NCBI RefSeq assembly: GCF_009733795.1
Contig: NZ_WNXX01000002.1
Span: 1 to 64,000, forward strand
DNA length: 64,000 bases
Origin: Actinotalea caeni
GTDB taxonomy: Bacteria; Actinomycetota; Actinomycetes; Actinomycetales; Beutenbergiaceae
Direction: 5' to 3'
Shown: positions 45,933-56,530 of the stretch, piece by piece
How the letters are laid out: each line of letters opens with the position of its first letter
Numbering within the stretch: the stretch's first letter is position 1
Notes under the pieces: model-generated
Databases searched by the model: none
The model's input: the letters and a program-made list of their open reading frames with translations, nothing else
What the model was told of the DNA's origin: nothing
Position numbers and translations under genes: made by a program

Positions 45933-47141
45933 ATGGGCGGGGTGCCTGCTCCGGTGCGCGTGCTGGTGGTCACGCACACCGCCGAGCTCGGCGGCGCCGA
46001 GTCCGCGCTGCTCAGGTTGCTGCGCGTGACCGACCCCGGCACCTTCGAGGTCGAGGGCGTCGTTCTGGAGGCCGGGCCGCTCGTCGAGCGGCTCCGCAGC
46101 ACCGGTGCCGAGGTCCACGAGCTGCGTGCGGGGGACGTCACCCGCGTCACCCGGACCGCGACCGTCGGTTCGGCCGGCGCGGTGCTGCGCAACGGTCGGG
46201 ATGCCGCGCGGGTGGCGGCGCGGCTGCGCCGGCTGATCCGCCGCCGACGGCCCGACCTGGTGGTGGCCAACTCGCTCAAGTCCGCGGTGATGGTCTCGCT
46301 CGCAGCACCTGCGGCCCGCACTCCCTGGGTGTGGCACCTCCACGACCGGGTGGCCGAGGACTATCTGCCCGGCCCGGTGGCGACGGCTCTGCGTGCGCTC
46401 GCCCGTCTGGGCCCGCGCCGCGTCGTGGTCAACTCGCACGCCACGGCGGCGACGCTCGGCGCGGGTGCGCAGCGGAAGGTCGTCGTGGCCTACCCGGGTC
46501 TGGCGGCGGAGGCCTTCGACGCACCCGCGGGTGGTCGGCAGGGCGGGCCGGTCGGGATCGTCGGCCGTGTCAGCAGCACCAAGGGGCAGCGTGAGTTCCT
46601 CGCCGCGGCGGAGACGGTCGGACGGCAGCGCCCCGATGTGTCGTTCCGCGTCGTCGGTGCCGCGCTCTTCGAGGACGCGGTGGTCGAGGAGGAGCTGCGT
46701 GCCGCCACCGCGGCGTCGAGCGTCGCCGATCGGGTGGCGTGGACCGGGTGGGTGGACGACCCCGCCGGTCAGCTGCGCGACCTGAGCCTGCTCGTGCACG
46801 CCTCGCCCGTGCCGGAGCCCTTCGGCCAGGTCGTGACCGAGGCGATGGCCGCCGGCGTCCCCGTGGTCGCCACCGAAGCAGGCGGCGTCCCCGAGATCCT
46901 GGACCCGGACGGCAGCGCTCAGGGCGTCGCCGACGGTGTCCGTCGGTCGGCGACCGGGCTGCTCGTCCGGCCTGGTGACGCCGACGCGCTCGCTCGTGCG
47001 ATCGTGTGGGCGCTCGACCACCCCGAGGTGTGCCGCGACGCCGCAGCCCGCGCGCGCGACGACGCCCGCCGCCGGTTCGGCATCGAGGTCACCCGTGACG
47101 CGGTCGCGCGGGCCTGGACGGCCGCGGTGCGGCCGGGGTGA
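45933..47141 (+). CDS. Glycosyltransferase family 4
   Basis: A 402-residue GT-B enzyme. The N-terminus VRVLVVTHTAELGGAESALLRLL is a classic GT4 opening. VGIVGRVSSTKGQREFLAAA starts the donor domain and PEPFGQVVTEAMAAGVPVVATEAGG holds the acidic motif (E-x7-E). ATG 45933 is preceded by GGGAAGGG at 45917-45924; GTG 45924 is an alternative. It is divergent from the polymerase gene and is followed by a weak hairpin. Confidence 0.9.
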   Translation: MGGVPAPVRVLVVTHTAELGGAESALLRLLRVTDPGTFEVEGVVLEAGPLVERLRSTGAEVHELRAGDVTRVTRTATVGSAGAVLRNGRDAARVAARLRRLIRRRRPDLVVANSLKSAVMVSLAAPAARTPWVWHLHDRVAEDYLPGPVATALRALARLGPRRVVVNSHATAATLGAGAQRKVVVAYPGLAAEAFDAPAGGRQGGPVGIVGRVSSTKGQREFLAAAETVGRQRPDVSFRVVGAALFEDAVVEEELRAATAASSVADRVAWTGWVDDPAGQLRDLSLLVHASPVPEPFGQVVTEAMAAGVPVVATEAGGVPEILDPDGSAQGVADGVRRSATGLLVRPGDADALARAIVWALDHPEVCRDAAARARDDARRRFGIEVTRDAVARAWTAAVRPG

Positions 47142-47152
47142 GGGCTTCACCC
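47136..47152 (+). terminator. Weak terminator-like hairpin after the GT4 gene
   Basis: GGGTGA (47136-47141) and TCACCC (47147-47152) pair around GGGCT, followed by TCTCTCACCCTC. The stem is only six pairs and overlaps the stop codon. Confidence 0.35.
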
Positions 47153-47247
47153 TCTCTCACCCTCGCGCCTGCTCCCGTCATCCCGAGATCGTCCCGGCCT
47201 GCATGACATCGGCATGTTCACGCCGATCGCGGCCGGTATAGCGTTCC

Positions 47248-47296
47248 GGCACGGCGTGTTGGGGGGCACACCTGTATTCGGGGTACACGTTGTGCC
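47248..47296 (+). other. Stem-loop in the leader of the LamG lipoprotein gene
   Basis: GGCACGGCGTGT (47248-47259) pairs with ACACGTTGTGCC (47285-47296), 12 pairs with two G-T, enclosing a 25-base G-rich loop. A TATAGC box lies at 47237-47242. The start codon is 26 bases downstream. The fold could affect translation; no known motif was recognised. Confidence 0.45.
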
Positions 47297-47322
47297 GCAA
47301 CCCTTCCTGTGAGTGAGTGCAG

Positions 47323-50300
47323 ATGAGCATGCCTGCTGAGGACGAGAGCTCTCGAGTCGTGTCGTCCACCCGGGTGTCGTGGTGGCGCAGGCCGCGTGGC
47401 CTGCGACGCGCCCTCGTCGGTGCCGCCGTCCTCGGCCTGGTCGTGGCCGGCTGCGTCGGAGCTCCGCGAGAGACGGTGGGTGCGGGCGACCACGGCAGCG
47501 ACCAGGCCCGCGATCTCGTGCCGGGGGCGGACCCTGAGGACGCGCGCCCGATCGGCGGCTCGGTCGGACAGGACATCGGCGCGACGTTCCCGGCCTCCCA
47601 GGGCGGCCCCGGTCGCCCCAGCACCATCGTGCCGTCGCTGTGGTGGGTCTGGCGCGCCATCGACACCGGCACCATGCGGTTCTCGACGGTGGGCAGCGAG
47701 ATGGACACGGCGATCACCGTGCACCGAGGCAGCGCCACCGGAGCCGTCGTGGGCAGCGGCACGACCGCCGGCGACCTGGACACCGCTGAGGTCGAGGTCG
47801 CCGTCGACGAGGACGAGACCTACTACATCGAGGTGCGGTCGGAGGAGGAGGAACCCGCGGCGGGCCTGGTCGTGCTGTCGTGGCAGCCCACGACGCCGAG
47901 CGGCCCTGGCGCCACCTCTTCTGCGGCCTCGCCCTCCTCGACACCGACGCAGACACCGAAGCCTGGGAGGACGCCGTCGGTGACGGCGCCCACCACCACG
48001 ACGCCGGCGCCTCCGACGTCGGCGGCGTCCGCACCGGTCGCGCCGGCCTACACGGCACCCGAGATCCCGCTCATGGGCACCACGGGCGAGAAGCCGCAGT
48101 CGAAGGTGTGGCAGGCGAACGGGCACTGGTGGGCCGTTCTCGCCACCGCAGCGACCAACCCGGTCGGTACCTGGGTCTGGCGCTACGGGAGCGGGCAGTG
48201 GTCCGCGGTCCACCAGCTGTCGGACCGCATCGACGTCCGGGCAGACGTGCTGCCGGTCGGGGACGTGGTGCACGTGCTGCTCCACGGCCCGACGACCTCG
48301 CTCGTCTCCTTGCAGTACGACGCCACTGCGGCCAGCTACGTGCCGTGGTCGAGCCGCACCGCCCCGACCGTGATCTCCCTCCCAGGGAGCGAGACCGCGA
48401 CCGTCGACGTGGACGGCACCGGGCGCATGTGGCTCGCCACGGAGACGTCCAGCCAGATCCAGGTCCGATGGGCCGACGCCCCGTACGCGACCTTCTCCTC
48501 GCCGATCACGATCGCGTCGGGGATCACAGACGACGACATCGCGGTCGTCACGAAGTTGCCGGGCCGCATCGGCGTGCTGTGGTCGAACCAGAACACGCAG
48601 CGGTTCGGGTTCCGCACGCACGTGGACGGAGCCTCGCCCAGCTCCTGGACCGCCGACGAGGTTCCCGCGTCGTCATCGGCTCGCCCGGTGGGCGGGGGGA
48701 TGGCGGACGACCATGTCAACGTTGCGGTGGCCTCCGACGGCACGCTCTACGCGGCGGTCAAGACCTCCTACAACTCGCCGAACGAGACGGTTATCGGTCT
48801 GCTCGTCAGGCGCCCGAACGGCTCCTGGGACCCGATGTACCAGGTCGACCGCAGGGGCACACGACCGATCGTGCAGATCGATGAGACGACGGCGACGCTG
48901 CGCGTCATCTACACCGCGAGCGAGGGTCTCAACGACATCATCGAGAAGGTCACGACCCTTGCCGCTCCCGACTTCAGCGGCCCGGCCGACACGGTGATGG
49001 CGGGCTCACGGAACAACGCGACCAGCACCAAGCGGAACGTGAGCGGAACCGTCGTCGCGATGGCGGGCGGGACCTCGACGACCGGCACGGCCACCCTCGC
49101 GTGGACCCACCCCGGGGCGCCCAAGGTGAAGGATGATGCGTTCGCCACGGCGCCGGGACAACCGGTGCAGGGCGACGTGACGGTCGACTCGGCACTTCCG
49201 ATCGACGCGATCGAGCTCGTGCAGGCGCCTGCTCACGGGTCGGTGACCTTCTCGGGAACCACTGGGTTCTCCTACACTCCGGCCGCTTCCTACGTGGGTC
49301 TCGACTCCTTCAGTGTCCGAGTCCGAGCGAACGAGCTGTGGTCGGGTGAGGCGACGATGACGATCGGTGTCTCCGACGAGCCGAGCTTGCTGGGCTCCTG
49401 GGACTTCGACGACGCTCAGGGCACCACGGTGTCCGACGGATCCGTCTGGGGTCTGAACGGAACGGTGCAGGGCACCACGGCGTGGACCGACGGCGTCGGT
49501 GGTTCTGGCGCCCTGCGCCTGGACGGGAACTCCGGCCGGGTCGTCATGCCGCCGTCTCCGATGATGGACACGATCGAGCACCTGACAGTCGCAGCGTGGG
49601 TGCGTCCGGAGAGAATTGCGACCCAGTACGTCGTCAAGAAGGCCGACGACGACGTGGTGGACGGCTTCGAGCTCGCGTTCGCCTCGTCCGGCCGGCCCTA
49701 CCTGCGCCTGAACCACGGCTCGTCTCACAACGACTATCGACTGCAGTCACCTGTCGTCCCGACGGCGGACGGTGCGACCTGGGTACACCTCGTCGGAACG
49801 TACGACGGGATCACGATGAGGCTCTTCGTGGATGGTGTCCAGGTCGCGTCACAGGCAGGGCCGGCACAGGTTGCTCAGAACACCCTTCCGCTCATGATCG
49901 GCGGGGAGACGAGTGCACGGAACCCCTACCAGGGCGCTGTCGACGGTGTGCGGGTGTACGACCGCGCTCTGAGCGCTGCCGAGGTCGCCGCTCTGTTCAC
50001 GGGTGAGGCGCCGGAGCCCGAACCGGAGCCGGAGCCCGCACCCGACCCTCAGCCTGAGCCGGGCGCTGTCGGCGTGTGGCGTTTCGACGAGAGTGGCGGC
50101 AACCAGGCCTACGACCTTTCCGGCCAGGCGAACCACGGCGCACTCACCGGAGGGGTGACACGCGTGCCAGGTCACGACGGCGGCGCACTGGCTTTCGATG
50201 GTGTGTCTGCTCGGGTCAGCGTCCCGGACCAGCAGTCCCTGGATCTCTCCGACGCGATCACGATCTCGGCATGGGTGCGACCCGACCGGGTGGCCACCCA

Positions 50301-52200
50301 GAGCATCGTGAAGAAGTCGACCAACCACGGCGTCGATGGCTTCGAGCTCTCCCTGGCATCGTCCGGGAAGCCGTTCTTCCGCCTCAACCAGGCGACCTCG
50401 GGCGACACCTTCAGGGTCAACGCGCCCGCGGTCGCGACGTCGGACGGCTCGACGTGGACGCACCTGGTCGGCACCTACGACGGGGTCGTGATGCGTCTCT
50501 ACGTGGACGGTGTGCTCGTCGGGTCGCTCGCGGGTCCGCCAGCCGTCGCGACGAACAACCTCGCGCTCGCCATCGGGGATCAGCCGGGCGGCGGCTACGC
50601 GTTCAAGGGCGCCATCGACGAGGTGCGAATCTACGACCGGGCACTCTCGGCAGGCGAGGTCGGCTCGCTGCACGCGGGGGAGGTACCGGTCCCCGAGCCG
50701 GAGCCCGAGCCTGCTCCGGAGCCCACGCCGGAACCGGGGGGCATCGGTTTCTGGGAGTTCGACGAGGCCTCCGGGACCACGGTCTTCGACCGCTCTGGTC
50801 TCGGCAACGACGGCGTCACCGTCGGTGATGTCACCCGCGTCGAGGGTGTCAGCGGGGGCGGTCTGCTGCTGGACGGGTCCACAGGCCGTGTGACGGTGGC
50901 CGATGACCCGGCGCTGGACGTCACCGACGCACTCACCGTGATGGCCTGGGTCCGACCCGACCGGGTTGCCACGCAGAGCGTCGTGAAGAAGGCGACCAAT
51001 CACTCAATCTCCGGCTACGAGTTGTCTCTCGCATCCAACGGGCGGCCGTTCTTCCGGCTGAACCAGGCGACCTCGGGTGACACGTTCCGTCTCAACGGGC
51101 CGGTCGCGCTACCGTCCGATGGCTCGACCTGGACCCATCTCGCCGCGACGTTCGACGGGCTCGGGATGAGGCTCTACGTCGACGGCGAGCTCGTGGCCAC
51201 AGGGCTCGGGCCGGCGTCGATCGCGACGAACGACCTGGACCTAGTGATCGGGGCGCAGCCCGGTGGCGGCGCGCAGCTCAGCGGTGCGGTCGACGGTGTG
51301 CGCGTCTACGACCGTGCTCTGACAGCCGCGCAGATGGAGGCCGTGGTCTCCGGTAGCACGCCGGAGCCGACAGCGGAACCGGAGCCGACGCCCGACCCGG
51401 AGCCGACAGCGGAACCGGAGCCGACGCCCGACCCGGAGCCGACCCCGGACCCCGAGCCGGAGCCGACGCCGGAGCCGACCCCGGACCCGGAGCCGACCCC
51501 GGACCCGGAGCCGACCCCGGACCCCGTGCCGACCGCGGACCCGGAGCCGACCCCGGACCCCGAGCCGGGCGGCGCCGGCGCGGTGGCGACCTGGTCGTTC
51601 GACGAGCCCTCCGGCTCCGTGGTCGTCGATGGCACGGGCGCGGGCCACGACGGCACGCTCTCCGCAGGCGTGACCCGCGTCGCCGGCATCAGCGGCGGCG
51701 GTCTGCAGTTCAACGGCACGACCGGAGTCGTGACCGTCCCCGACGCCTCGTCGCTGGACCTCTCCGGGCCCTTCACCGTGGCCGTCTGGGTCCGAGCAGA
51801 GACCCTGGCGACGCAGCACATCATCAAGAAGGCGCAGGCCCACGTCGTCGACGGCTTCGAGCTCGCGATCGCCAGCAACGGTCGCCCCTTCCTGCGACTG
51901 AACCGAGCCGCCTCGGGTGACACGTTCCGCGTGAACGGCACGTCGGCGGTACCGACCAACGGGACGTGGATGCATCTCGCGGGTAGCTACGACGGCGCGA
52001 CTCTTCGTCTCTACGTCGACGGCGTCCTCGTCGGGTCGGTGGCTGGTCCTTCGGCCGTCGGGACGAACAACCTCCCGCTCGCGATCGGCGCAGAACCAGG
52101 CGGAGACAAGCCCTTCAAGGGCACGCTTGACGAGGTCAGGCTGTACGACCGTGCCCTGACGGCGTCGGAGATCGCATCCCTGGCGACAGCGGCGGGATGA
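47323..52200 (+). CDS. Large multidomain LamG-repeat surface lipoprotein
   Basis: About 1625 residues. A basic N-terminus and hydrophobic helix end in the lipobox VAGC (Cys at about residue 44), so it is probably a lipid-anchored exported protein. Order by position: a PPC-like beta domain (about 47545-47880), a Pro/Thr/Ser linker, a beta-rich propeller-like region (48060-49120) and an Ig/cadherin-like domain (49120-49375). Four LamG/concanavalin-like domains follow at 49390-49995, 50070-50680, 50750-51345 and 51590-52195, joined by Pro-Glu-rich linkers. There is no LPxTG signal. LamG domains bind glycans or proteins, so it may hold or sense the polysaccharide. The start is uncertain (GTG 47317, ATG 47323 or ATG 47329). 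Confidence 0.88.
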   Translation: MSMPAEDESSRVVSSTRVSWWRRPRGLRRALVGAAVLGLVVAGCVGAPRETVGAGDHGSDQARDLVPGADPEDARPIGGSVGQDIGATFPASQGGPGRPSTIVPSLWWVWRAIDTGTMRFSTVGSEMDTAITVHRGSATGAVVGSGTTAGDLDTAEVEVAVDEDETYYIEVRSEEEEPAAGLVVLSWQPTTPSGPGATSSAASPSSTPTQTPKPGRTPSVTAPTTTTPAPPTSAASAPVAPAYTAPEIPLMGTTGEKPQSKVWQANGHWWAVLATAATNPVGTWVWRYGSGQWSAVHQLSDRIDVRADVLPVGDVVHVLLHGPTTSLVSLQYDATAASYVPWSSRTAPTVISLPGSETATVDVDGTGRMWLATETSSQIQVRWADAPYATFSSPITIASGITDDDIAVVTKLPGRIGVLWSNQNTQRFGFRTHVDGASPSSWTADEVPASSSARPVGGGMADDHVNVAVASDGTLYAAVKTSYNSPNETVIGLLVRRPNGSWDPMYQVDRRGTRPIVQIDETTATLRVIYTASEGLNDIIEKVTTLAAPDFSGPADTVMAGSRNNATSTKRNVSGTVVAMAGGTSTTGTATLAWTHPGAPKVKDDAFATAPGQPVQGDVTVDSALPIDAIELVQAPAHGSVTFSGTTGFSYTPAASYVGLDSFSVRVRANELWSGEATMTIGVSDEPSLLGSWDFDDAQGTTVSDGSVWGLNGTVQGTTAWTDGVGGSGALRLDGNSGRVVMPPSPMMDTIEHLTVAAWVRPERIATQYVVKKADDDVVDGFELAFASSGRPYLRLNHGSSHNDYRLQSPVVPTADGATWVHLVGTYDGITMRLFVDGVQVASQAGPAQVAQNTLPLMIGGETSARNPYQGAVDGVRVYDRALSAAEVAALFTGEAPEPEPEPEPAPDPQPEPGAVGVWRFDESGGNQAYDLSGQANHGALTGGVTRVPGHDGGALAFDGVSARVSVPDQQSLDLSDAITISAWVRPDRVATQSIVKKSTNHGVDGFELSLASSGKPFFRLNQATSGDTFRVNAPAVATSDGSTWTHLVGTYDGVVMRLYVDGVLVGSLAGPPAVATNNLALAIGDQPGGGYAFKGAIDEVRIYDRALSAGEVGSLHAGEVPVPEPEPEPAPEPTPEPGGIGFWEFDEASGTTVFDRSGLGNDGVTVGDVTRVEGVSGGGLLLDGSTGRVTVADDPALDVTDALTVMAWVRPDRVATQSVVKKATNHSISGYELSLASNGRPFFRLNQATSGDTFRLNGPVALPSDGSTWTHLAATFDGLGMRLYVDGELVATGLGPASIATNDLDLVIGAQPGGGAQLSGAVDGVRVYDRALTAAQMEAVVSGSTPEPTAEPEPTPDPEPTAEPEPTPDPEPTPDPEPEPTPEPTPDPEPTPDPEPTPDPVPTADPEPTPDPEPGGAGAVATWSFDEPSGSVVVDGTGAGHDGTLSAGVTRVAGISGGGLQFNGTTGVVTVPDASSLDLSGPFTVAVWVRAETLATQHIIKKAQAHVVDGFELAIASNGRPFLRLNRAASGDTFRVNGTSAVPTNGTWMHLAGSYDGATLRLYVDGVLVGSVAGPSAVGTNNLPLAIGAEPGGDKPFKGTLDEVRLYDRALTASEIASLATAAG
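51355..51572 (+). repeat. PEPT/PDPE linker repeat within the LamG gene
   Basis: Short direct repeats of GAGCCGACCCCGGACCC type, coding for Glu-Pro-Thr-Pro-Asp-Pro, make up about 70 residues between the third and fourth LamG domains. Shorter relatives lie between the other domains. Such runs are prone to change in length. Confidence 0.85.
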
Positions 52201-52209
52201 GCGTGCGCG

Positions 52210-52761
52210 ATGGACACCTTGCCGCGCGCCGGTAGAGGGCAGGCCCTCTTCGGGTGGGGTGGTTCCCTGCTCCTTGCAGCGGCCCTGGTCACGCCATTCG
52301 GACTGCTCGAGCTCACCGACCACGAACCGTATCCCGCGGTGATCTTCCCGGGCGGCGGCCAGTTCGCGGCGAGCCTCCAGGGCGAGCGGGCGGTGTTCCT
52401 CAGCTCGACGTTGATCGGGCAGTCACCGACCGGTGACGACGTCGTCGTCGACCGGACGGAGCTGCTCGACCCGATCCCGGCCTCGCACCTGGGTGGCATC
52501 ATCGGCACGGAGTTCGGCCAGGACACGACGCCGACCCAGACCATCCGCGTCCGGAAGACGGGTCTCGCTCTCGAGCTGCCCCGTCACGTCCCGAGTGCGG
52601 CTGACCGGCAGGCAGCCCTGAGGTGGGTCGCCGCACAGCTCGAGGCGCTCGGCCTCCGACCCGACGTGCTGATCATGAGGACGGAGCGGGTGACCGTCGA
52701 TCATGCCACCGGTGCCGTGCTCGAGCGAGAGGTGGTCGAGGAGGTCGATCTGCTTGGTTGA
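52210..52761 (+). CDS. Hypothetical membrane-anchored protein
   Basis: A 183-residue protein with one N-terminal membrane helix (about residues 12-32, GWGGSLLLAAALVTPFGLL) and an extracytoplasmic alpha/beta domain of unknown function. ATG 52210 starts nine bases after the LamG gene, with no clear ribosome site. The end overlaps the HTTM-type gene, whose ribosome site and TTG lie inside it, so the two are coupled. I do not recognise a family with certainty; it resembles small partners often found beside HTTM proteins. Confidence 0.7.
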   Translation: MDTLPRAGRGQALFGWGGSLLLAAALVTPFGLLELTDHEPYPAVIFPGGGQFAASLQGERAVFLSSTLIGQSPTGDDVVVDRTELLDPIPASHLGGIIGTEFGQDTTPTQTIRVRKTGLALELPRHVPSAADRQAALRWVAAQLEALGLRPDVLIMRTERVTVDHATGAVLEREVVEEVDLLG

Positions 52762-53851
52762 TCGAGCCCTCTCGTGGGTCTGGTGGCGCATCGAGACCTC
52801 GACCACCGTCCCTGCACGGTCGCTGGGGATCTTCCGGTGGGTCTTCGGTGCCTACCTGCTCGTGTTCGACGCGCGCTGGTTCGCCTGGCTCGACCGGACG
52901 CCCGACGCCTTCTTCGACCCGCCGGTCTTCAGTCTCGCCTACCTCGTCGGACGGTTTCCGCCACCGCCGTTCTTCACGGTCGTCGACATCGTCGGCCTGC
53001 TCGCTCTCTGTGCGATGACGGTCGGCTACCGGACCCGCGCCATGACGGTGACGGCGCTGCTCACCTACCTCGTCAGCTCGACCTTCAACTACTCGCACGG
53101 GAAGGTCTCGCACCAGATCGCCATCGTGCTGATCCTCGGCTGCATGGCGGTCGCCGACTGGGGCAAGGGGTCGCCCCGTCGGGTCGCGCAGGGGATGTCA
53201 CTGCTGGCCGTGTCCATCTGCTTCGGGTTCCTCGCCGCGGGGGTCGACAAGGCGCGGTTCTGGCTCACGACCGACCTCGGCGTCAGCGGGATCCTCAGCT
53301 GGTACTACCCCAGGATGGATCTGGACGCTCCGAGACTCCTCGCTCCGTTCGTCCCAGGTACTCCGCTGTGGCTCCTCAAGATCGCGGACTTCAGCGCGGT
53401 CCTTATGGAGCTGTCGGGTTTCGCGGCGTTGCTCTCGGGTCGCATCGCGTGGCGTACGTGGCTCCTGGTGCTGCCGACGTTCCACCTCGCGAACACGCTG
53501 ATCCTCAACATCACGTTTCCCACGCAGGTGGTCGGTTACCTGGTGTTCATCGATCTGGCGGCGGTCTTCGTCCTCAAGGGCGAGAGGCTTCGGCGGGCGC
53601 GCACCCTCGGGGCCGTGCTGCTCATCGCTGTCACGTCGTGGCACGTCGTGACACGTGTCGCGGGTGGTGGCTCGTTCCACGTCCTCGGCGGCAGCGCTGC
53701 TCAGCTCGTGACGGCGGACATCGTGGTCAGCATCTGTGCGTGTCTCACGGTGATCGCGCTCGTTGCGCGTGACCTCCTCGCCGAGGTTGCAGCGGCCCGA
53801 GCGCGGCGCACGACAGCCGACAGGGCCCGACCGAGTCCCGTCGCGTCGTGA
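52754..53851 (+). CDS. HTTM-domain membrane protein
   Basis: A 365-residue integral membrane protein with seven or eight helices, resembling the HTTM (vitamin K-dependent gamma-carboxylase-like) family. RSLGIFRWVFGAYLLVFDARW opens the first helix. FNYSHGKVSHQIAIVLIL and the KARFWL segment follow the family pattern. TTG 52754 is chosen because GAGGAGGT (52738-52745) precedes it by eight bases; the next ATG upstream is inside the previous gene without a ribosome site. Function is unknown; such proteins often pair with a small membrane partner, as here. Confidence 0.75.
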   Translation: MVDRALSWVWWRIETSTTVPARSLGIFRWVFGAYLLVFDARWFAWLDRTPDAFFDPPVFSLAYLVGRFPPPPFFTVVDIVGLLALCAMTVGYRTRAMTVTALLTYLVSSTFNYSHGKVSHQIAIVLILGCMAVADWGKGSPRRVAQGMSLLAVSICFGFLAAGVDKARFWLTTDLGVSGILSWYYPRMDLDAPRLLAPFVPGTPLWLLKIADFSAVLMELSGFAALLSGRIAWRTWLLVLPTFHLANTLILNITFPTQVVGYLVFIDLAAVFVLKGERLRRARTLGAVLLIAVTSWHVVTRVAGGGSFHVLGGSAAQLVTADIVVSICACLTVIALVARDLLAEVAAARARRTTADRARPSPVAS

Positions 53852-53886
53852 TCGCATGCCGCCGGAGGTGGAGGCGGGCGTGCGGG

Positions 53887-53892
53887 TATCGT
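53887..53892 (+). promoter_or_regulatory. Candidate -10 box of a leaderless methyltransferase-kinase transcript
   Basis: TATCGT is followed by TCGGAC and GTG 53899, the same six-base geometry seen at three other genes. It supports GTG 53899 over GTG 53848 as the start. Confidence 0.4.
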
Positions 53893-53898
53893 TCGGAC

Positions 53899-55578
53899 GT
53901 GGCACCACCACCGGCAGGGAACGCTGACAGCGACCCGGATCCAGGGGCGCAGCACATCCGACGCCTGACCGATCGTGACGTCACGTGGTTGGCCCTTCCG
54001 AGTGAGCGGCACGAGCAGGTTCGACGCGCGACCAGCGCATCGGATCTGGTGAACTCGATGCTCGACTCGCTGGATCCGTGGCCGCCCGAGCTGCTCGCGC
54101 GTCTGCTGCACCCGGGCGGAGCAGTAGCAGCCGCGCTGGCGATGGCGCCCCCCGGTGCGCGTGCGCTGGACCTCGGTACCGGGTGGCCCTCCTTGGCGGC
54201 CGCGCTGGTCTCGTGCGGTCTCGACGTGACGATCGCCGACCCGGTCCTTCTCCGCCTGCGGTTCGAGCGGCTCATGAGCGCCGCGCCGGTGACGGATGCG
54301 GTTCATCTCGCGCTCACATCCCAGCTGCCCTGGCCGGACGACTCCTTCGACCGCGTGTTCGTGGACACGGCAGAGGTGCACCGAGCGCGGGGCGATCTGA
54401 GGTTCGTGATCGGTGAGGTGGCGCGCGTCCTTGCGCCCGAGGGCGTCGCCGTCGTCGCGCAGGATGCCGGCGGACCTTCCTCGCGCGGTCGACTGCTTCG
54501 CCTGCTCCGCGAGGTCGGTCTGCCACATGCGACGGTCCTCGTGGCTCGGCCCGGTCGTGCCGACTGGAGCCGAGTTCTCGACGAGAGCCGCTGGGGCCAG
54601 CACCTCACCTCCGAAGCATCACAGGCGTCAGCACCGTCCGTCCGCGGCAAGAGGTTGCTGAAGGCAGCGATAGCTGCGGCAGGAGGCGTGCGCTGGCTCC
54701 CGGCCGACCGCTTCGTCGTGGCCTACGGCCCGGAAGCAGCTCCGTGCGACCCACTCGCAGAGATCCTCGCGGAGCCAGCCGGCTCGCGCGAGCTCATCAG
54801 GTTGTCGGATGCGCGGGTCGCCGTCCTCGGCCAGGAGTCCTTCGTCAAGCTCCCCTTGTCGAGGCACCAGCAGGACGCCCTGATCCAGGAGGCGCAGAAC
54901 ACGAGACGTGCTCGGTCCACGGGGTTCGCTCCGCACGTCATCCGGTCCGTGCACGTCCATGATTGGCACGGTCTTCCGTACGTGCGATACCCGCTGATCC
55001 GCGAGCGCCACGCCAGACCGGGCGAGGCGGAGCAGACGATTGCCCAGATCCTTCGCGGTCTCGCACCTGGTCGAGATGCACCGCTCGGTGCCACCGCCTT
55101 CTGGGAGCGGCTCACCGGAGCGCGCGGGGCACGTGACGCGGACGAGGCAGGGGCCCGCGCCCTGCGAGCGCGAGTCCTCGACACGATGGCGGATGTCTCG
55201 GTACCGGCCGGCCCGACCCACGGCGACCTGCACGCCGACAACCTGCTCCTCGTGGACGGTGGCGCGGCGATCCTTGTCGACTGGAACAGGTTCGAGCCGT
55301 TCAACCCGCTCGTGCTGGACGCCGGCTACGCGGCGATCGAGCACGACCGCCGATCGCACGGTGGGAGCCTTGCGCAGGCGCTCGTACGCTTTCGTGACCG
55401 CGAACTGACCGGACCACTGGCCGAGCTCGCGTCGTCCACGATGGGTGATCTCGACAGCGCACAGGCGGCCACCCTGATCCTTCTCGATCGAGTCGTGTCC
55501 TACAGCCAGCCGCGCCGCCGCTACAAGCCGTGGACGATGCCCGCCATGGCCCGAGCGGTCGCAGCCCTGGCGGACTGA
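53899..55578 (+). CDS. Methyltransferase-kinase fusion protein
   Basis: About 559 residues with two catalytic parts. The N-terminal half is a SAM methyltransferase: motif I RALDLGTGWPS, motif II end VTIADP, motif IV region DSFDRVFVDTAEVH and APEGVAVVAQD. The C-terminal half is an APH/protein-kinase-like phosphotransferase: ATP-anchoring Lys in SFVKLPL, hinge GLPYVRYPLI, catalytic loop THGDLHADN (from 55216) and metal-binding AILVDWNRFE. This order recalls WbdD, which caps O-antigen chains with methyl phosphate. Start: GTG 53899 behind a -10-like TATCGT, or GTG 53848, which overlaps the previous stop as GTGA. Confidence 0.82.
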   Translation: MAPPPAGNADSDPDPGAQHIRRLTDRDVTWLALPSERHEQVRRATSASDLVNSMLDSLDPWPPELLARLLHPGGAVAAALAMAPPGARALDLGTGWPSLAAALVSCGLDVTIADPVLLRLRFERLMSAAPVTDAVHLALTSQLPWPDDSFDRVFVDTAEVHRARGDLRFVIGEVARVLAPEGVAVVAQDAGGPSSRGRLLRLLREVGLPHATVLVARPGRADWSRVLDESRWGQHLTSEASQASAPSVRGKRLLKAAIAAAGGVRWLPADRFVVAYGPEAAPCDPLAEILAEPAGSRELIRLSDARVAVLGQESFVKLPLSRHQQDALIQEAQNTRRARSTGFAPHVIRSVHVHDWHGLPYVRYPLIRERHARPGEAEQTIAQILRGLAPGRDAPLGATAFWERLTGARGARDADEAGARALRARVLDTMADVSVPAGPTHGDLHADNLLLVDGGAAILVDWNRFEPFNPLVLDAGYAAIEHDRRSHGGSLAQALVRFRDRELTGPLAELASSTMGDLDSAQAATLILLDRVVSYSQPRRRYKPWTMPAMARAVAALAD

Positions 55579-55590
55579 GCCGTGATCGCG

Positions 55591-56514
55591 CTAGGAGTCC
55601 GATCCAACCGCCGGTGAGGCCGCCGGCCGCCAGGCCCGTCGACGGGTGCGAACGACGATCTCCAGCAGTCCGGCGTACGAGCGAGCCGCGGCGAGCCGGA
55701 GCTTCGCCGCGGGAGATGTCGGCCACTCCGCCCGCCAGACCGACCACCAGACCGTGAAGGTCTGACGCAGGTCGTGCCAGCTGTTGGCGGCGAACACCGC
55801 AGTGGCAGGATCCGAGTAGAGGTCGGCGTGACCGTTGGCGATGCGGATCGTCTTCTTGGTCAGCTCGCGCCAGGTCGGTCTCGAGGGGTGGTCGATCACG
55901 GCGTCGTCGACGTACTGCAGCCGCAGACCTCGAGCATGCAGGCGTTGCCCCCACTCCAGATCACCCCCGGACTGCAGCGTCGCGTTGAACGGCCCGACCT
56001 CCTCGAACACGCGTCGAGGGACCACCAGGTTGGCCGTTGCCGCGAAATGGGCCGTGCGCACGAAGAGCTCCTGGTCGAACCCCTCGATCGCCTCGTACAG
56101 CTCCGGTCCGGTGGTCGGGCCGGCTGCCGATCTGAACGTGAGATTCACGCGCCCGCCGACCGCGTCGGGCGCTCCCGTCGGATCGGCGAGCACGGCTACT
56201 GCTCGCGACACCCACGTCGCGTGCGGGACGCAATCGGCGTCGGTGAAGGCCAAGATCGCGCCCCGAGCCACCCGGACGGCGGCGTTCCGCGCCGCGTACG
56301 ATCCCTTCTGCATCTCGCGCACCACGGTGAACCGTGCATCCCCAGGAGGCAGCGCGGCCCCGACGTCCTCGGTGGAGGCGTTGTCCGCGACGACGACGTC
56401 CAGCGGCCCGGTGTAGTCCTGTGCCGCCAGAGCCGCCAGACACGTGCGCAACCGGTCCACGTCGTTGTAGACCGGCACGATCACGCTGACGCTCGGTGTG
56501 GGGCTGTCGGTCAT
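55591..56514 (-). CDS. Glycosyltransferase family 2
   Basis: A 307-residue GT-A enzyme. SVSVIVPVYNDVDRLRTCL and VVVADNASTED form the nucleotide-binding start. AILAFTDADCVPH carries the DxD-type motif, and FEEVGPFNATLQSGGDLEWG contains the acceptor-side acidic residues. ATG 56514 lies 16 bases after the large three-part gene on the same strand, probably one operon. It ends 12 bases from the convergent methyltransferase-kinase gene. Confidence 0.9.
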   Translation of the reverse strand: MTDSPTPSVSVIVPVYNDVDRLRTCLAALAAQDYTGPLDVVVADNASTEDVGAALPPGDARFTVVREMQKGSYAARNAAVRVARGAILAFTDADCVPHATWVSRAVAVLADPTGAPDAVGGRVNLTFRSAAGPTTGPELYEAIEGFDQELFVRTAHFAATANLVVPRRVFEEVGPFNATLQSGGDLEWGQRLHARGLRLQYVDDAVIDHPSRPTWRELTKKTIRIANGHADLYSDPATAVFAANSWHDLRQTFTVWWSVWRAEWPTSPAAKLRLAAARSYAGLLEIVVRTRRRAWRPAASPAVGSDS

Positions 56515-56530
56515 CTGCTCTTCTCTCTGC

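Noticed and set aside
52100-52200. LPxTG sorting signal at the end of the LamG protein
   Set aside because: The protein ends soon after the last LamG domain with no LPxTG, hydrophobic helix or basic tail; a lipobox at the N-terminus explains anchoring instead.
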